Source: Clostridiales bacterium (GTDB taxonomy: Bacteria; Bacillota; Clostridia; Oscillospirales; Oscillospiraceae). Taken from it: 64,000 bases of DNA. The notes under the pieces were generated by a model, which had not been told where the DNA came from, ran no database searches, and saw nothing but the letters and a program-made list of their open reading frames with translations. The DNA lies in assembly GCA_019420945.1 (NCBI GenBank), contig JAHZGF010000017.1, forward strand, positions 62,001-126,000, given 5' to 3'. Below are positions 8,493-16,979 of the stretch, in pieces (within the stretch, counting starts at the first letter, position 1; each line of letters starts with the position of its first letter). Made by a program: the position numbers and the translations under genes.

Positions 8493-9410
8493 ATGAAGGT
8501 TTTTGTCACCGGTGTGGCCGGCCAGCTGGGCCATGATGTGATGAATGAGCTGGCAAAGCGTGGCCATCAGGGTGTCGGTACAGACTTGGCTGCGGAATAT
8601 AGCGGCGTTCAGGACGGCAGCGCAGTCACATCCATGCCTTATGTCTCTTTGGATATTACAGATCGGGAAGCGGTTTCCCGGGTTCTGCATGAAGTGAAGC
8701 CGGATGCGGTGATTCACTGTGCGGCTTGGACTGCCGTGGATCTGGCCGAAGATGAAGACAAGGTAGAGAAAGTGCGCTCCATCAATGCCGGTGGTACCGC
8801 CAATATTGCCAAGGTCTGTAAAGAGCTGGACTGCAAGCTGCTGTACCTCTCTACAGACTACGTATTTGACGGACAGGGGACAGAGCCTTGGCAGCCGGAC
8901 TGCAAGGACTATAAGCCTCTGAACGTTTATGGTCAGACCAAGCTGGAAGGAGAACTGGCGGTCAGCAGTGCCCTTGAAAAGTATTTTATCGTTCGCATTG
9001 CTTGGGTGTTTGGTTTGAACGGCAAGAATTTTATTAAGACCATGCTCAGCTTGTCGGAAAAATATGATACCATCCGGGTGGTCAACGATCAGATCGGTAC
9101 GCCCACTTACACTTATGATCTGGCCCGGCTGCTGGTGGACATGGTTGAGAGCGAGAAATACGGCTACTATCATGCCACAAATGAGGGCGGATATATTTCC
9201 TGGTATGATTTCACCTGTGAGATTTTCCGCCAGGCCAACCGTACCACCAAGGTGGTTCCCGTCACTACTCAGGAATATGGACTTTCCAAGGCCGCTCGGC
9301 CCTTCAACAGTCGGTTGGACAAGAAGAAACTGGTGGAGAATGGATTTGAGCCGTTGCCTACCTGGCAGGATGCTCTGAGTCGTTATTTGATGGAAATTGG
9401 AGTGAACTGA
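8493..9410 (+). CDS. rfbD: dTDP-4-dehydrorhamnose reductase
   Basis: Last step of dTDP-L-rhamnose synthesis. The 305 residues begin MKVFVTGVAGQLGHDV (NAD(P)H-binding glycine motif), with STDYVFDGQG and YGQTKLEGE carrying the catalytic Tyr-Lys. The ATG directly follows the rfbB stop. Gene order A-B-D-C is common in Firmicutes. Confidence 0.96.
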   Translation: MKVFVTGVAGQLGHDVMNELAKRGHQGVGTDLAAEYSGVQDGSAVTSMPYVSLDITDREAVSRVLHEVKPDAVIHCAAWTAVDLAEDEDKVEKVRSINAGGTANIAKVCKELDCKLLYLSTDYVFDGQGTEPWQPDCKDYKPLNVYGQTKLEGELAVSSALEKYFIVRIAWVFGLNGKNFIKTMLSLSEKYDTIRVVNDQIGTPTYTYDLARLLVDMVESEKYGYYHATNEGGYISWYDFTCEIFRQANRTTKVVPVTTQEYGLSKAARPFNSRLDKKKLVENGFEPLPTWQDALSRYLMEIGVN

Positions 9411-9411
9411 T

Positions 9412-10014
9412 ATGGCACAGATCAAGGTGACCAAGGCGCCCATTGAGGGGCTGTATGTGATTGAGCCCGCTGTTCATGGGGACAGCAGAGGCTATTTCAT
9501 GGAAACCTACAATCAGAATGATATGCACGAGTTCGGTCTGGACATGGTTTTTGTGCAGGACAATCAGAGCATGTCCACCAAGGGTGTGCTGCGAGGCCTG
9601 CATTTCCAAAAGCAGTATCCTCAGGGTAAGCTGGTGCGGGTGATTCGGGGCAGCGTTTTCGATGTAGCTGTGGATCTCCGGTCTGGCAGCAGTACCTATG
9701 GCCAGTGGTATGGCGTGGAGCTCACTGCGGAGAACAAAAAGCAGTTCTATATCAGCGAAGGCTTTGCTCATGGATTCCTGGTGCTCAGCGATGAGGCGGA
9801 GTTCTGTTATAAGGTAACTGACTTCTATCATCCTGGTGATGAGGGTGGTCTGGCCTGGAATGATCCTGCCATTGGCATTCAGTGGCCTCAGCTGGTAGGC
9901 GAGTACCAAGGCAATTGTTCCGCCCAGGGTTATACCCTGGAAGATGGCACTCCGCTGAATCTGTCTGATAAGGATCAGAAGTGGGACACTTTGGCCAATA
10001 CGTTCCGGTTTTAA
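9412..10014 (+). CDS. rfbC: dTDP-4-dehydrorhamnose 3,5-epimerase
   Basis: Cupin-fold epimerase acting between RfbB and RfbD. Recognisable motifs are VFVQDNQSMS, GVLRGLHFQ (catalytic His), QGKLVRVIRGSVFDVAVDLR and YISEGFAHGFLVLSD. At 200 residues it is a little longer than many homologues. It ends the four-gene rhamnose operon and is followed by a strong terminator, so the pathway is a closed unit here; the rhamnose is likely used for a wall or capsular polysaccharide. Confidence 0.96.
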   Translation: MAQIKVTKAPIEGLYVIEPAVHGDSRGYFMETYNQNDMHEFGLDMVFVQDNQSMSTKGVLRGLHFQKQYPQGKLVRVIRGSVFDVAVDLRSGSSTYGQWYGVELTAENKKQFYISEGFAHGFLVLSDEAEFCYKVTDFYHPGDEGGLAWNDPAIGIQWPQLVGEYQGNCSAQGYTLEDGTPLNLSDKDQKWDTLANTFRF

Positions 10015-10017
10015 TGC

Positions 10018-10057
10018 AAAAAACACGGCATCCATAAAATTGGATGCCGTGTTTTTC
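10018..10057 (+). terminator. Terminator of the rfb operon
   Basis: Perfect stem AAACACGGCATCCA / TGGATGCCGTGTTT with a 6-base loop and a T run. Confidence 0.9.
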
Positions 10058-10082
10058 TTTTAAAGGTATGCTGAAGGGAAGA

Positions 10083-10116
10083 AAAACAAAATCCCCGCAC
10101 CACATGTGGTACGGGG
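10083..10116 (-). terminator. Terminator of rpmB
   Basis: Read on the minus strand, CCCCGTACCACA / TGTGGTGCGGGG forms a hairpin with one mismatch, followed by ATTTTGTTTTT. Confidence 0.75.
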
Positions 10117-10151
10117 TAATTTGTTCGTAATCGTTCTGATCTGCTGAACAA

Positions 10152-10340
10152 TCAGACGGCACGGTTGACCTTACCGGAACGGAGGCATCTTGTGCAGACA
10201 TAAACATGAGTGGGAGTGCCATTCACGATCGCCTTGACGCGCTTCACGTTGGGCTTCCAGGTCCGATTGGAGCGGCGATGAGAGTGGGACACCTGAATGC
10301 CAAACTTGATGTCCTTATCACAAAATTCGCACTTAGCCAT
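10152..10340 (-). CDS. rpmB: 50S ribosomal protein L28
   Basis: A 62-residue L28. It begins MAKCEFCDKD and ends VYVCTRCLRSG, giving the two Cys pairs of the zinc-binding form of this protein. The middle HSHRRSNRTWKPNVKRVKA is typical. A GAGG ribosome binding site lies just upstream, and it has its own terminator. In Bacillus rpmB lies beside spoVM; here it is about 37 kb away from spoVM. Confidence 0.97.
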   Translation of the reverse strand: MAKCEFCDKDIKFGIQVSHSHRRSNRTWKPNVKRVKAIVNGTPTHVYVCTRCLRSGKVNRAV

Positions 10341-10475
10341 TTGCCAAACCTCCTCGCTTTAAGATATCAGCAAACTACGCATCGAATGGTATTGTATCAG
10401 ATTATCTGTCAAAAAGCAAGTGATTCTTTGCTGAATTTTGAAAAAAGTTCGTATTATTTCAAGTGTCAATAATAG

Positions 10476-10504
10476 TTGCGAAAAAGGAAAAGGAAAGCTA
10501 TACT
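10476..10504 (+). promoter_or_regulatory. Promoter for hprK
   Basis: TTGCGA (10476-10481) and TATACT (10499-10504) with a 17-base spacer, 70 bases before the start codon. Confidence 0.6.
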
Positions 10505-10574
10505 AACTGTATCACTATGTTAAAATGTGACGCCGTTTCAAAGGCGATTAGAGATAGAAGAGGAGGAACCTGAA

Positions 10575-11519
10575 ATGGACAGCAAACGCTTTGTCAACCT
10601 GGAGCAGATCATAGATGAGTTTTCCCTGGAAGTACTGTATGGCGGGGCAGACTATAAGAATATCAAAATCTATGTCGACAGCGTGGACCGTCCTGGACTC
10701 CAGTTGGTGGGATATTTTCAGCACTTTGATACCCATCGGGTCCAGTTGATTGGCAATATGGAGTACGGTTATTTGGCCAATCTGACCAGCCAGCAGCGCT
10801 TGGACTGCTTTGACAAATTGCTGAGCTATCCCATTCCCACGATTATTTACGCCAGAGGGCTGGAACCTTATCCGGAGTGTATGGAGATGGCCCGGAAACA
10901 TGACCGTACTATATTGCGCACTCAGGAGCCCACAGGCGACTTTATGAGCACTTTGACTGCTACCCTAAAGAACTTTCTTTCGCCGCATATTACCCGCCAC
11001 GGCGTCCTTGTAGAGGTCTATGGCGAGGGCATCCTGCTGATCGGTGAAAGTGGCGTCGGCAAGAGTGAGAATGCCATTGAGCTATTGAAGCGGGGACATC
11101 GGTTAATTGCCGATGATGCAGTGGATATTACCCGCACTTCTGCTCACAGTCTGCGGGGAACAGCCCCGGAGCTGATTCGCTATTATATGGAGCTTCGCGG
11201 CATCGGCGTGATTGATGTCCGCCAGCTGTTTGGTATGTCAGCAGTTAAGGAATCCACCCGAATTGACATGATTATTAACATCGAGCAGTGGAAGGACGGT
11301 ATCAACTATGATCGGATTGGATTGGATGACCAGTATTCCACCATTTTGGATGTAAACGTGCCCACCGTTACCGTACCTGTCAAACCGGGACGTAACCTGG
11401 CCGTCATTATCGAAGTCGCAGCTTTGAATAACCGTCAGAAGAAGATGGGCTTTAACGCTGCGCAGGAGTTTACCCGGCAGATCAACGCTCATTTTGAAGC
11501 AGAGCAGGCTATCTGGTAA
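10575..11519 (+). CDS. hprK: HPr kinase/phosphorylase
   Basis: A 314-residue bifunctional enzyme that phosphorylates and dephosphorylates Ser46 of HPr, the switch for carbon catabolite control in Firmicutes. The C-terminal catalytic domain shows the catalytic His in ITRHGVLVEVYG, the Walker A loop GESGVGKS (about residue 157), and the HprK signature LRGIGVIDVRQLFG. The ATG at 10575 follows AGGAGG; a longer in-frame reading from 10527 has no binding site. It stands alone with its own terminator, whereas it is joined to lgt in Bacillus. Confidence 0.96.
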   Translation: MDSKRFVNLEQIIDEFSLEVLYGGADYKNIKIYVDSVDRPGLQLVGYFQHFDTHRVQLIGNMEYGYLANLTSQQRLDCFDKLLSYPIPTIIYARGLEPYPECMEMARKHDRTILRTQEPTGDFMSTLTATLKNFLSPHITRHGVLVEVYGEGILLIGESGVGKSENAIELLKRGHRLIADDAVDITRTSAHSLRGTAPELIRYYMELRGIGVIDVRQLFGMSAVKESTRIDMIINIEQWKDGINYDRIGLDDQYSTILDVNVPTVTVPVKPGRNLAVIIEVAALNNRQKKMGFNAAQEFTRQINAHFEAEQAIW

Positions 11520-11534
11520 GTAATAGATAAGATA

Positions 11535-11570
11535 AAAAGAAGCGCCATCTGTTGATGGCGCTTCTTTTGG
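11535..11570 (+). terminator. Terminator of hprK, possibly shared with agcS
   Basis: Stem AAAAGAAGCGCCATC / GATGGCGCTTCTTTT with loop TGTT. A-rich and T-rich flanks make it able to work for both convergent genes. Confidence 0.85.
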
Positions 11571-11571
11571 A

Positions 11572-12957
11572 TTATTTTAGTTGTTTTCCCCGATGTTTTG
11601 CGGTTGCAGCGACCATGCCGCCCAAAGCAAACAGTGCAATTGCATTGGGAATAACCATGAGCTGGTTAAACATATCCGTCAGCTCCCACACCAGATCGTT
11701 GGAGAGGCAGGAACCCAGGAAAATGAACACAATTGCCACAACAGAGTAAACAATGTTTGCAGCTTTGCTGTGGAACAGATAATTAACATTGATTCGGCCA
11801 AACAGATTCCAGCTGATGATGGTGGAGAAGGCAAAAAACAGCAGGCAGATTGCTACGATTCCATTGCCAAAGGCAGAGCCAAAGATACTGGAGAAGGCCA
11901 ACTGGGCCATATTGGTTTTGGAAATCCCTTCAGCAGCGCCGGAGGCCAGGATACCATTGCCTGCGTACAGGGTGGAGATAACAATCAGTGCGGTCATGGT
12001 GAGAACAACAAAAGTGTCAATGAAAACACCGATCATGGCCACAACGCCCTGGTCGTGGGGGTCCTTTACCTTGGCAATGGCGTGGGCATGAGGAGTGGAG
12101 CCCATACCGGCCTCATTGGAAAACAGCCCCCGTTTGACGCCCTGGCTGATGGCGGTTTTCAGTGCATATCCGATACTGCCGCCGATGATAGAGTTGGGGA
12201 CAAAGGCATAGCGGAAAATCATTCCAAAGGTTTCGGGGATAAAACGAATCCGGACAATCAGTACGATGAGACCGAAGAGAAGGTACAGCACAGCCATAAT
12301 GGGAACAAGTTTTTCCGTTACAGAGGCAATGCGGTTGATACCGCCCAGGAAAATAAACGCTGCCAGGGCCGCCACAAGAATGCCCATGATCCAGCCGGGG
12401 ATCCCGAAGGCGTTATGGCAGGCTTCGCTGATGGAGTTAGACTGTACCATGCAGCCCATAAAACCAAGGGCGAGAATGATAGCCACGGCAAAGAATCCGG
12501 CCATGAACTTGCCGAATTTATTTTGAAATGCATGCTTAATGTAATAAACCGGGCCGCCGGAGACGCTGCCGTCGCTGTGGACCACCTTGGTCTTTTGGGC
12601 CAGCACCGCTTCGGCATAGATGGTGGCCATACCGAAGAAGGCAATGATCCACATCCAGAAAATCGCGCCGGGGCCACCAATCAAAATAGCGCCGCAGGCA
12701 CCCACAATGTTACCAGTGCCTACCTGCGCGGCAATGGCGGTGGTCAAGGCCTGAAAAGAGCTGATGCCGCCCTCGTGTTTTCCACCCCTCATAGAGAAGT
12801 TGCCGAACACCTTGCGCATGCCTTCTCCAAAGCACCGAATCTGCACAAAGCGAGTTCGAACAGAGAAATAAATACCCGAAGCGACTAAGAGTACCACCAG
12901 AATGTAGTCCGACAGATAGAGGTTGATGGTTTGTACTGCGTGAAGTAATGTTTCCAT
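11572..12957 (-). CDS. Sodium:alanine/glycine symporter (AgcS family)
   Basis: A 461-residue integral membrane transporter with about ten hydrophobic segments. Family patterns are present: GGISSFQALTTAIAAQVGTGNIVG near residue 60-85 (read in parts), GGPGAIFWMW, and SNEAGMGSTPHAHA, the last being the classic motif of the alanine-or-glycine:cation symporters. It imports small amino acids with Na+. A glycine riboswitch and terminator lie in its leader, which points to glycine as the substrate that matters. It is convergent with hprK. Confidence 0.95.
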   Translation of the reverse strand: METLLHAVQTINLYLSDYILVVLLVASGIYFSVRTRFVQIRCFGEGMRKVFGNFSMRGGKHEGGISSFQALTTAIAAQVGTGNIVGACGAILIGGPGAIFWMWIIAFFGMATIYAEAVLAQKTKVVHSDGSVSGGPVYYIKHAFQNKFGKFMAGFFAVAIILALGFMGCMVQSNSISEACHNAFGIPGWIMGILVAALAAFIFLGGINRIASVTEKLVPIMAVLYLLFGLIVLIVRIRFIPETFGMIFRYAFVPNSIIGGSIGYALKTAISQGVKRGLFSNEAGMGSTPHAHAIAKVKDPHDQGVVAMIGVFIDTFVVLTMTALIVISTLYAGNGILASGAAEGISKTNMAQLAFSSIFGSAFGNGIVAICLLFFAFSTIISWNLFGRINVNYLFHSKAANIVYSVVAIVFIFLGSCLSNDLVWELTDMFNQLMVIPNAIALFALGGMVAATAKHRGKQLK

Positions 12958-12982
12958 AGTTTCTCCCTTTTCCTCTCAAAAA

Positions 12983-13014
12983 TAAAAAAGCTGCTAATGA
13001 TCCATTAGCAGCTC
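12983..13014 (-). terminator. Riboswitch-controlled terminator before agcS
   Basis: On the minus strand GAGCTGCTAATGG / CATTAGCAGC folds into a stem followed by TTTTTTATTTT, 26 bases ahead of the agcS start. It is the expression platform of the glycine riboswitch. Confidence 0.8.
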
Positions 13015-13050
13015 AAGAGAAAATCGCATAGACAATTTGCTTTTTTGCGA

Positions 13051-13139
13051 CTCTGTCCTTTTGCCTGAGAGATTCGGTCAGCAGTTTTGCAGACCTTGCA
13101 CCTTCGGCACTCTTGCGAGATTCTCCAGAGCTTCCTCCG
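13051..13139 (-). promoter_or_regulatory. Glycine riboswitch aptamer (gcvT motif)
   Basis: Read on the minus strand, the region has the conserved core of the gcvT element: CTCTGGAGAATCTCG, then TGCCGAAGGTGCAA, then CTCTCAGGCAAAAGGACAGAG. Only one full aptamer is visible; the common tandem form would need a second copy, for which the roughly 35 bases before the terminator are too short. The single form is known in front of symporter genes. It should sense glycine and set read-through into agcS. Confidence 0.9.
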
Positions 13140-13192
13140 CCTTCAGTTTCCATCAAGGGATCCTAAAAGCTTCTTAGGAAATGAATGAACTA

Positions 13193-13221
13193 TTTTTACC
13201 ACAAAATTTCTGCTTTGTCAA
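13193..13221 (-). promoter_or_regulatory. Promoter of the riboswitch-agcS transcript
   Basis: On the minus strand TTGACA (13221-13216) and TAAAAA (13198-13193), 17 bases apart, about 50 bases upstream of the aptamer. Confidence 0.6.
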
Positions 13222-13354
13222 TACAGCTGCGCCCAATAAGAATAGAAGCTAGTACCAAGAAAAGTGTTATTTTCATTTCTTTTTTCTGCTTCCCATGCTA
13301 TGATAAAATAACAATGGATTGCATACTGAAACTGTGGGCAAGGGAGTGATTCAA

Positions 13355-13724
13355 GTGATATTTGGGGTTCAGATACCACCCGTACGGTTGGCACTTGCCA
13401 TAGCCTGTACCGCTTTGGCCCTGATCCTCTTACTGGTAGTGTTGATTCGCAGGCTATATCACCGAATCCGGTTTGGCCATCAGTATGGGGGACACAGGAG
13501 CTTTCGAAGAAAGAGAGGAGGATCAATGGGCGGAGGTGTTTTATCGCGTCATAGCCGCCCCAGTTCCTCCAGCCGTCGCTACGGAAAAGGATATCAACGC
13601 TCTTTATCCCATCAAAGGCGCCGTCGGATTCGCCGGAAAAAATATGGTCAGTTTCAATACCATGGTTATACATCACCAGCGGAAGTCCATAGTCATCGTG
13701 AAAAGGAATGAAGCGCCGTTTTAA
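13355..13724 (+). CDS. Small membrane protein of unknown function, apparently frameshifted
   Basis: The GTG at 13355 has AAGGGAG 8 bases upstream and opens a frame with one clear membrane segment (about residues 8-32) ending in IRRLYHRIRF. This frame then turns Arg/Ser/His-rich and stops at 13711, while the frame one base ahead, from about 13485 to the stop at 13724, has balanced composition and a strong purine-first codon pattern (FEEREEDQWAEVFYRV...). The two meet at a run of five G (13487-13491). With one G fewer they join into a protein of about 122 residues. The stop lies inside the terminator stem. I do not recognise the family. The join is inference: it may be a sequencing error or a real mutation. 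Confidence 0.5.
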
Positions 13725-13743
13725 AACGGCGCTTCATTTTTTG
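13707..13743 (+). terminator. Terminator of the small membrane-protein gene
   Basis: Perfect 16-base stem AATGAAGCGCCGTTTT / AAAACGGCGCTTCATT followed by TTTTG. It overlaps the stop codon at 13724. Confidence 0.85.
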
Positions 13744-14112
13744 TTAGGATTTATCTCTTGACTTAGAAAATAAGGCTGCCAAAGCGCCAAAAAAGATGGC
13801 GGCGGTAATTCCGCCGGCTGCAGCCGTAATGCCGCCGGTAAAGGCGCCTAACAATCCCTTTTCTGCTACTGCGATCCGTACGCCCTTTGCCAGATTGGCA
13901 CCAAAGCCGGTCAAGGGGATGGAGGCTCCCATACCGCCCCATTTTAAAATCGGTTCATAGATTCCAAGGCCTCCTAAAATAACGCCTGCTACTACATAAG
14001 AGGTGAGTATTTTGGCTGGAGTCAATGAAGTCTTATCAATCAAAATCTGGCCGATCAGACAGAGTATTCCGCCGCACAGAAAGGCTTGCAAGGTCTCTAA
14101 AATAAGCTTCAT
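13744..14112 (-). CDS. spoVAE: Stage V sporulation protein AE
   Basis: A 122-residue, highly hydrophobic protein with three to four membrane segments, matching SpoVAE (SpoVAEb): FLCGGILCLIGQILID at the start, GVILGGLGIYEPI in the middle, and GASIPLTGFGANLAKG. SpoVA proteins form the inner-membrane channel that loads dipicolinic acid into the forespore and releases it on germination. It overlaps spoVAD by 4 bases, so the two are co-translated. The usual first member spoVAC is not next to them. Confidence 0.93.
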   Translation of the reverse strand: MKLILETLQAFLCGGILCLIGQILIDKTSLTPAKILTSYVVAGVILGGLGIYEPILKWGGMGASIPLTGFGANLAKGVRIAVAEKGLLGAFTGGITAAAGGITAAIFFGALAALFSKSRDKS

Positions 14113-15137
14113 ACATTAAACTCCTTTGCGGTGGAAATGGCTACAGCATGGCAAATGCCAGGGATGGATTCTCCTTGTCCTAAGGCCACAGGGGAGTGGA
14201 GTGCACCGGTGCCGCAAAACAGTACCCGGTTTAGTCTGCCAGCGCCCATCTCCCGCAGGATATATCCCGTAAGAACAGCGGCGGAACATCCGCAACCAGA
14301 GCCGCCGCAGTGGACATCCTGGCCCTTTAAATCGTACAGCATGATTCCACAGTCGTTGTAGTGCGCGCCTAATTCAATGCCGTCTCGCTGAAAGAGTTCG
14401 CGCACCAGTTGAGAGCCTAACATGCCCAGATCTCCCGTCACAATCAGATCATAATCCTCGTAGGTCCGCCCTGTATCTGACAGATGGGCACGAATGGTGC
14501 TGTAAGCAGCCGGAGCCATGGCAGCGCCCATGTTATTGGCGTCTTTGATGCCCCAGTCGGTCACAGTTCCAACGGTAACATGGGTCAGATATGGCCCTGA
14601 GCCCTCTTTGCCCAGCAATACTGCACCGGAGGCAGTGGCGGTCCACTGGGCGGTAGGCGTGCGCTGACCGCCGTATTCCAGCGGTGTGCGATACTGGCGC
14701 TCCGCTGTGCAGAAGTGGGAGGAGGTGACGGCGCAGATAAAGCGTCCAAAGCCGCCGTCCATCAGCATACCGGCTAAGCTCAGAGATTCTGCCATGGTAG
14801 AACAGGCACCATAAAGCCCCAAAAAAGGAGCAGCGGTATCCCGGGCAGCGTAGGTGGTGCCGATACATTGGTTCAGCAGATCCCCGGCCAGCAGGAGATC
14901 CAATGAGGATGCAGCCAGACCAGCTTTCTCCAAGGCCATTTTTGTGGCAGCTTTTTGAAAAGCGGACTCAGCCTTTTCCCAGGTTTTTTCTCCCATCATG
15001 GTGTCCGGGAAGATTTGGTCAAAGGTCTGGGACAGAGGACCTTCTCCCTCTTTTTTGCCTACCGCGTTGGCATATGAGAGGATAGACGGGCAGGAGGGAA
15101 GGCGAAATGTGCGGCTTCCGATCTTTTTTTCCACCAT
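14109..15137 (-). CDS. spoVAD: Stage V sporulation protein AD
   Basis: A 342-residue thiolase-fold protein of the SpoVA channel, known to bind dipicolinic acid. Recognisable stretches are LGLYGACSTMAESL (the Cys region of the thiolase fold), AVTSSHFCTAERQYR, GVVTDWGIKDANNMGAAM-like VTVGTVTDWG, and GGSGCGCSAAV. The ATG at 15137 has GGAAGTG close upstream. It is the first gene of a two-gene unit with spoVAE; I could not make out a convincing sigma-G promoter in the 200 bases before it. Confidence 0.95.
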   Translation of the reverse strand: MVEKKIGSRTFRLPSCPSILSYANAVGKKEGEGPLSQTFDQIFPDTMMGEKTWEKAESAFQKAATKMALEKAGLAASSLDLLLAGDLLNQCIGTTYAARDTAAPFLGLYGACSTMAESLSLAGMLMDGGFGRFICAVTSSHFCTAERQYRTPLEYGGQRTPTAQWTATASGAVLLGKEGSGPYLTHVTVGTVTDWGIKDANNMGAAMAPAAYSTIRAHLSDTGRTYEDYDLIVTGDLGMLGSQLVRELFQRDGIELGAHYNDCGIMLYDLKGQDVHCGGSGCGCSAAVLTGYILREMGAGRLNRVLFCGTGALHSPVALGQGESIPGICHAVAISTAKEFNV

Positions 15138-15283
15138 ATCACTTCCAGATCAAAAATCGATTGCGTGAACTAGGTTTCCCAGACAATTCCACCTTATGCA
15201 AAAAGAATTATGATTTTTGCGGACTTTGGTGGAAATGACATAAAAGATCAATAAAAAAACAAGAAAGTCCGTCGATGAAGGAT

Positions 15284-15312
15284 TTGTATTCGTTGGCGAA
15301 ATATGCTATGAT
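15284..15312 (+). promoter_or_regulatory. Promoter for guaB
   Basis: TTGTAT (15284-15289) and TATGAT (15307-15312) with a 17-base spacer, 40 bases before the start codon. Confidence 0.65.
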
Positions 15313-15351
15313 ATGGGACACAAGTTAAATAAAAAAGAAGGAGTCGATCAT

Positions 15352-16857
15352 ATGGCTTATTACTATCCGGAACCTTCCCGTACCTTCGGCGAGTATCTTT
15401 TGGTCCCTGGCTATTCCTCTTCGGAAAATGTGCCTGACGCTGTCAGCCTGAAGACCCCGCTGGTCAAATACCGCAAGGGTCAGGAAGAGTGCCCGCTTTC
15501 CATGAACATTCCCATGGTCAGTGCAGTCATGCAGGCGGTTTCCGGCGAAAAGCTGGCCATCGCTCTGGCGAAGCAGGGCGGCGTCTCCTTTATTTACGGC
15601 TCTCAGAGCATTGAAGATGAAGCCGCTATGGTGTCCCGGGTAAAGGACTACAAGAAGGGATTTGTCACTTCCGATTCCAACCTCTCTCCGGAGGCCACCC
15701 TGGCGGATGTGCTGGCCCTGAAGGCCAAGACCGGTCATTCCACCGTGGCCATTACTGAGGACGGCACCCCCAACGGCAAGCTGCTGGGCATCGTGGCCAG
15801 CCGGGATTACCGGGTTAGCCGTATGAGCAAAGATGTAAAGGTCAAGGAATTCATGACGCCGCTGGACAAGCTGGTGATTGCCCCCGACACCACCACGCTG
15901 AAAGAGGCCAACGATATTATTTGGGATAATAAGATCAACTCCCTGCCGCTGGTGGATAGCCAGGGCAGACTGAAATACATCGTATTCCGCAAGGACTACG
16001 ACAGCCACAAGGAAAATGTCCACGAGCTGCTGGACGCCAATAAGAGCTATGTGGTTGGCGCTGGTATCAACACCCGGGACTATGAGCAGCGGGTGCCTGC
16101 TCTGGTGGAGGCCGGTGTGGATGTGCTCTGCATCGACTCTTCGGAAGGCTATTCCGAATGGCAGAGCCGTACTTTGAAATGGATTCGTGAAAAATACGGT
16201 GATACCGTTAAGGTGGGCGCCGGCAACGTGGTAGATCGGGATGGCTTCCGTTTCCTGGCTGAGGCCGGAGCCGATTTTGTGAAGATCGGCATTGGCGGCG
16301 GCTCCATCTGCATCACCCGAGAGACCAAGGGCATTGGTCGTGGCCAGGCTACTGCGGTGATTGAAGTGGCCCGTGCCCGGGATGAGTACTTCCGGGAGAC
16401 TGGTATTTATATTCCCATCTGCTCTGACGGCGGTATTGTTCACGATTACCATATCACTCTGGCACTGGCCATGGGCGCTGATTTCGTGATGCTGGGACGC
16501 TATTTTGCCCGCTTTGATGAGAGCCCCTCCATGAAGGTTCGCATTAACGGAACCACCATGAAGGAGTACTGGGGTGAGGGTTCCAACCGGGCCCGGAACT
16601 GGCAGCGCTATGATTTGGGCGGCGCCAGCAAGCTTTCCTTTGAGGAAGGCGTGGACAGCTATGTGCCCTATGCCGGTCCTCTGGCTGATGGTGTGCAGAC
16701 CACCCTGTATAAGGTGAAAAGCACCATGTGCAACTGCGGCTGCAATTCTATTCCTGAGCTGCAGGAGAAAGCCCGGCTTACTGTGGTTTCCTCCACCAGC
16801 ATTGTTGAGGGCGGCAGCCATGACGTTCTGCTGCGCAACGGCAGCAATAATAACTGA
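15352..16857 (+). CDS. guaB: IMP dehydrogenase
   Basis: A 501-residue enzyme converting IMP to XMP with NAD+, the committed step to GMP. The barrel carries MNIPMVSAVMQAV near the N-terminus, the catalytic loop GGGSICITRETKGIGRGQATA with the active Cys, and the phosphate-binding SDGGIVHDYH...MGADFVMLGRYFA. A pair of CBS repeats is inserted at about residues 100-230 (GIVASRDYRV, KEFMTPLDKLV). It is of the divergent long type, with FAGCNCGC-like tail KSTMCNCGCNSIPEL. The ATG at 15352 follows GAAGGAG; it is a single-gene unit with promoter and terminator. Confidence 0.95.
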   Translation: MAYYYPEPSRTFGEYLLVPGYSSSENVPDAVSLKTPLVKYRKGQEECPLSMNIPMVSAVMQAVSGEKLAIALAKQGGVSFIYGSQSIEDEAAMVSRVKDYKKGFVTSDSNLSPEATLADVLALKAKTGHSTVAITEDGTPNGKLLGIVASRDYRVSRMSKDVKVKEFMTPLDKLVIAPDTTTLKEANDIIWDNKINSLPLVDSQGRLKYIVFRKDYDSHKENVHELLDANKSYVVGAGINTRDYEQRVPALVEAGVDVLCIDSSEGYSEWQSRTLKWIREKYGDTVKVGAGNVVDRDGFRFLAEAGADFVKIGIGGGSICITRETKGIGRGQATAVIEVARARDEYFRETGIYIPICSDGGIVHDYHITLALAMGADFVMLGRYFARFDESPSMKVRINGTTMKEYWGEGSNRARNWQRYDLGGASKLSFEEGVDSYVPYAGPLADGVQTTLYKVKSTMCNCGCNSIPELQEKARLTVVSSTSIVEGGSHDVLLRNGSNNN

Positions 16858-16870
16858 CCCTGCTTTACAA

Positions 16871-16908
16871 AGAGCGCTCCTGATATCTGCGTCAGGAGCG
16901 CTCTGTTT
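16871..16908 (+). terminator. Terminator of guaB
   Basis: Stem AGAGCGCTCCTGA / TCAGGAGCGCTCT with an 8-base loop, then GTTTTC. Confidence 0.85.
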
Positions 16909-16914
16909 TCTTGA

Positions 16915-16943
16915 TTGTATTTTTCGTACAGATGTGCTATAAT
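16915..16943 (+). promoter_or_regulatory. Promoter of the zinc-ribbon / thioesterase / helicase operon
   Basis: TTGTAT (16915-16920) and TATAAT (16938-16943), 17 bases apart. Confidence 0.7.
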
Positions 16944-16979
16944 TTCAAAGATTATCGAGCAATAAAAGGAGCGTTTCAT

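Noticed and set aside
13218..13676. A 152-codon open frame on the minus strand in the riboswitch/small-gene gap
   Set aside because: It covers the agcS promoter, has no binding site, and its composition (Cys, His, Trp scattered) is non-coding-like; the plus-strand reading is better.
15138..15260. A sigma-G promoter for spoVAD
   Set aside because: TGCATA and CATAAT-like words are present, but not at the right spacing; I could not defend a site.
15325..16821. A 498-codon open frame opposite guaB
   Set aside because: It is the mirror of a well-recognised IMP dehydrogenase; composition is His/Gln-rich and there is no binding site or family resemblance.
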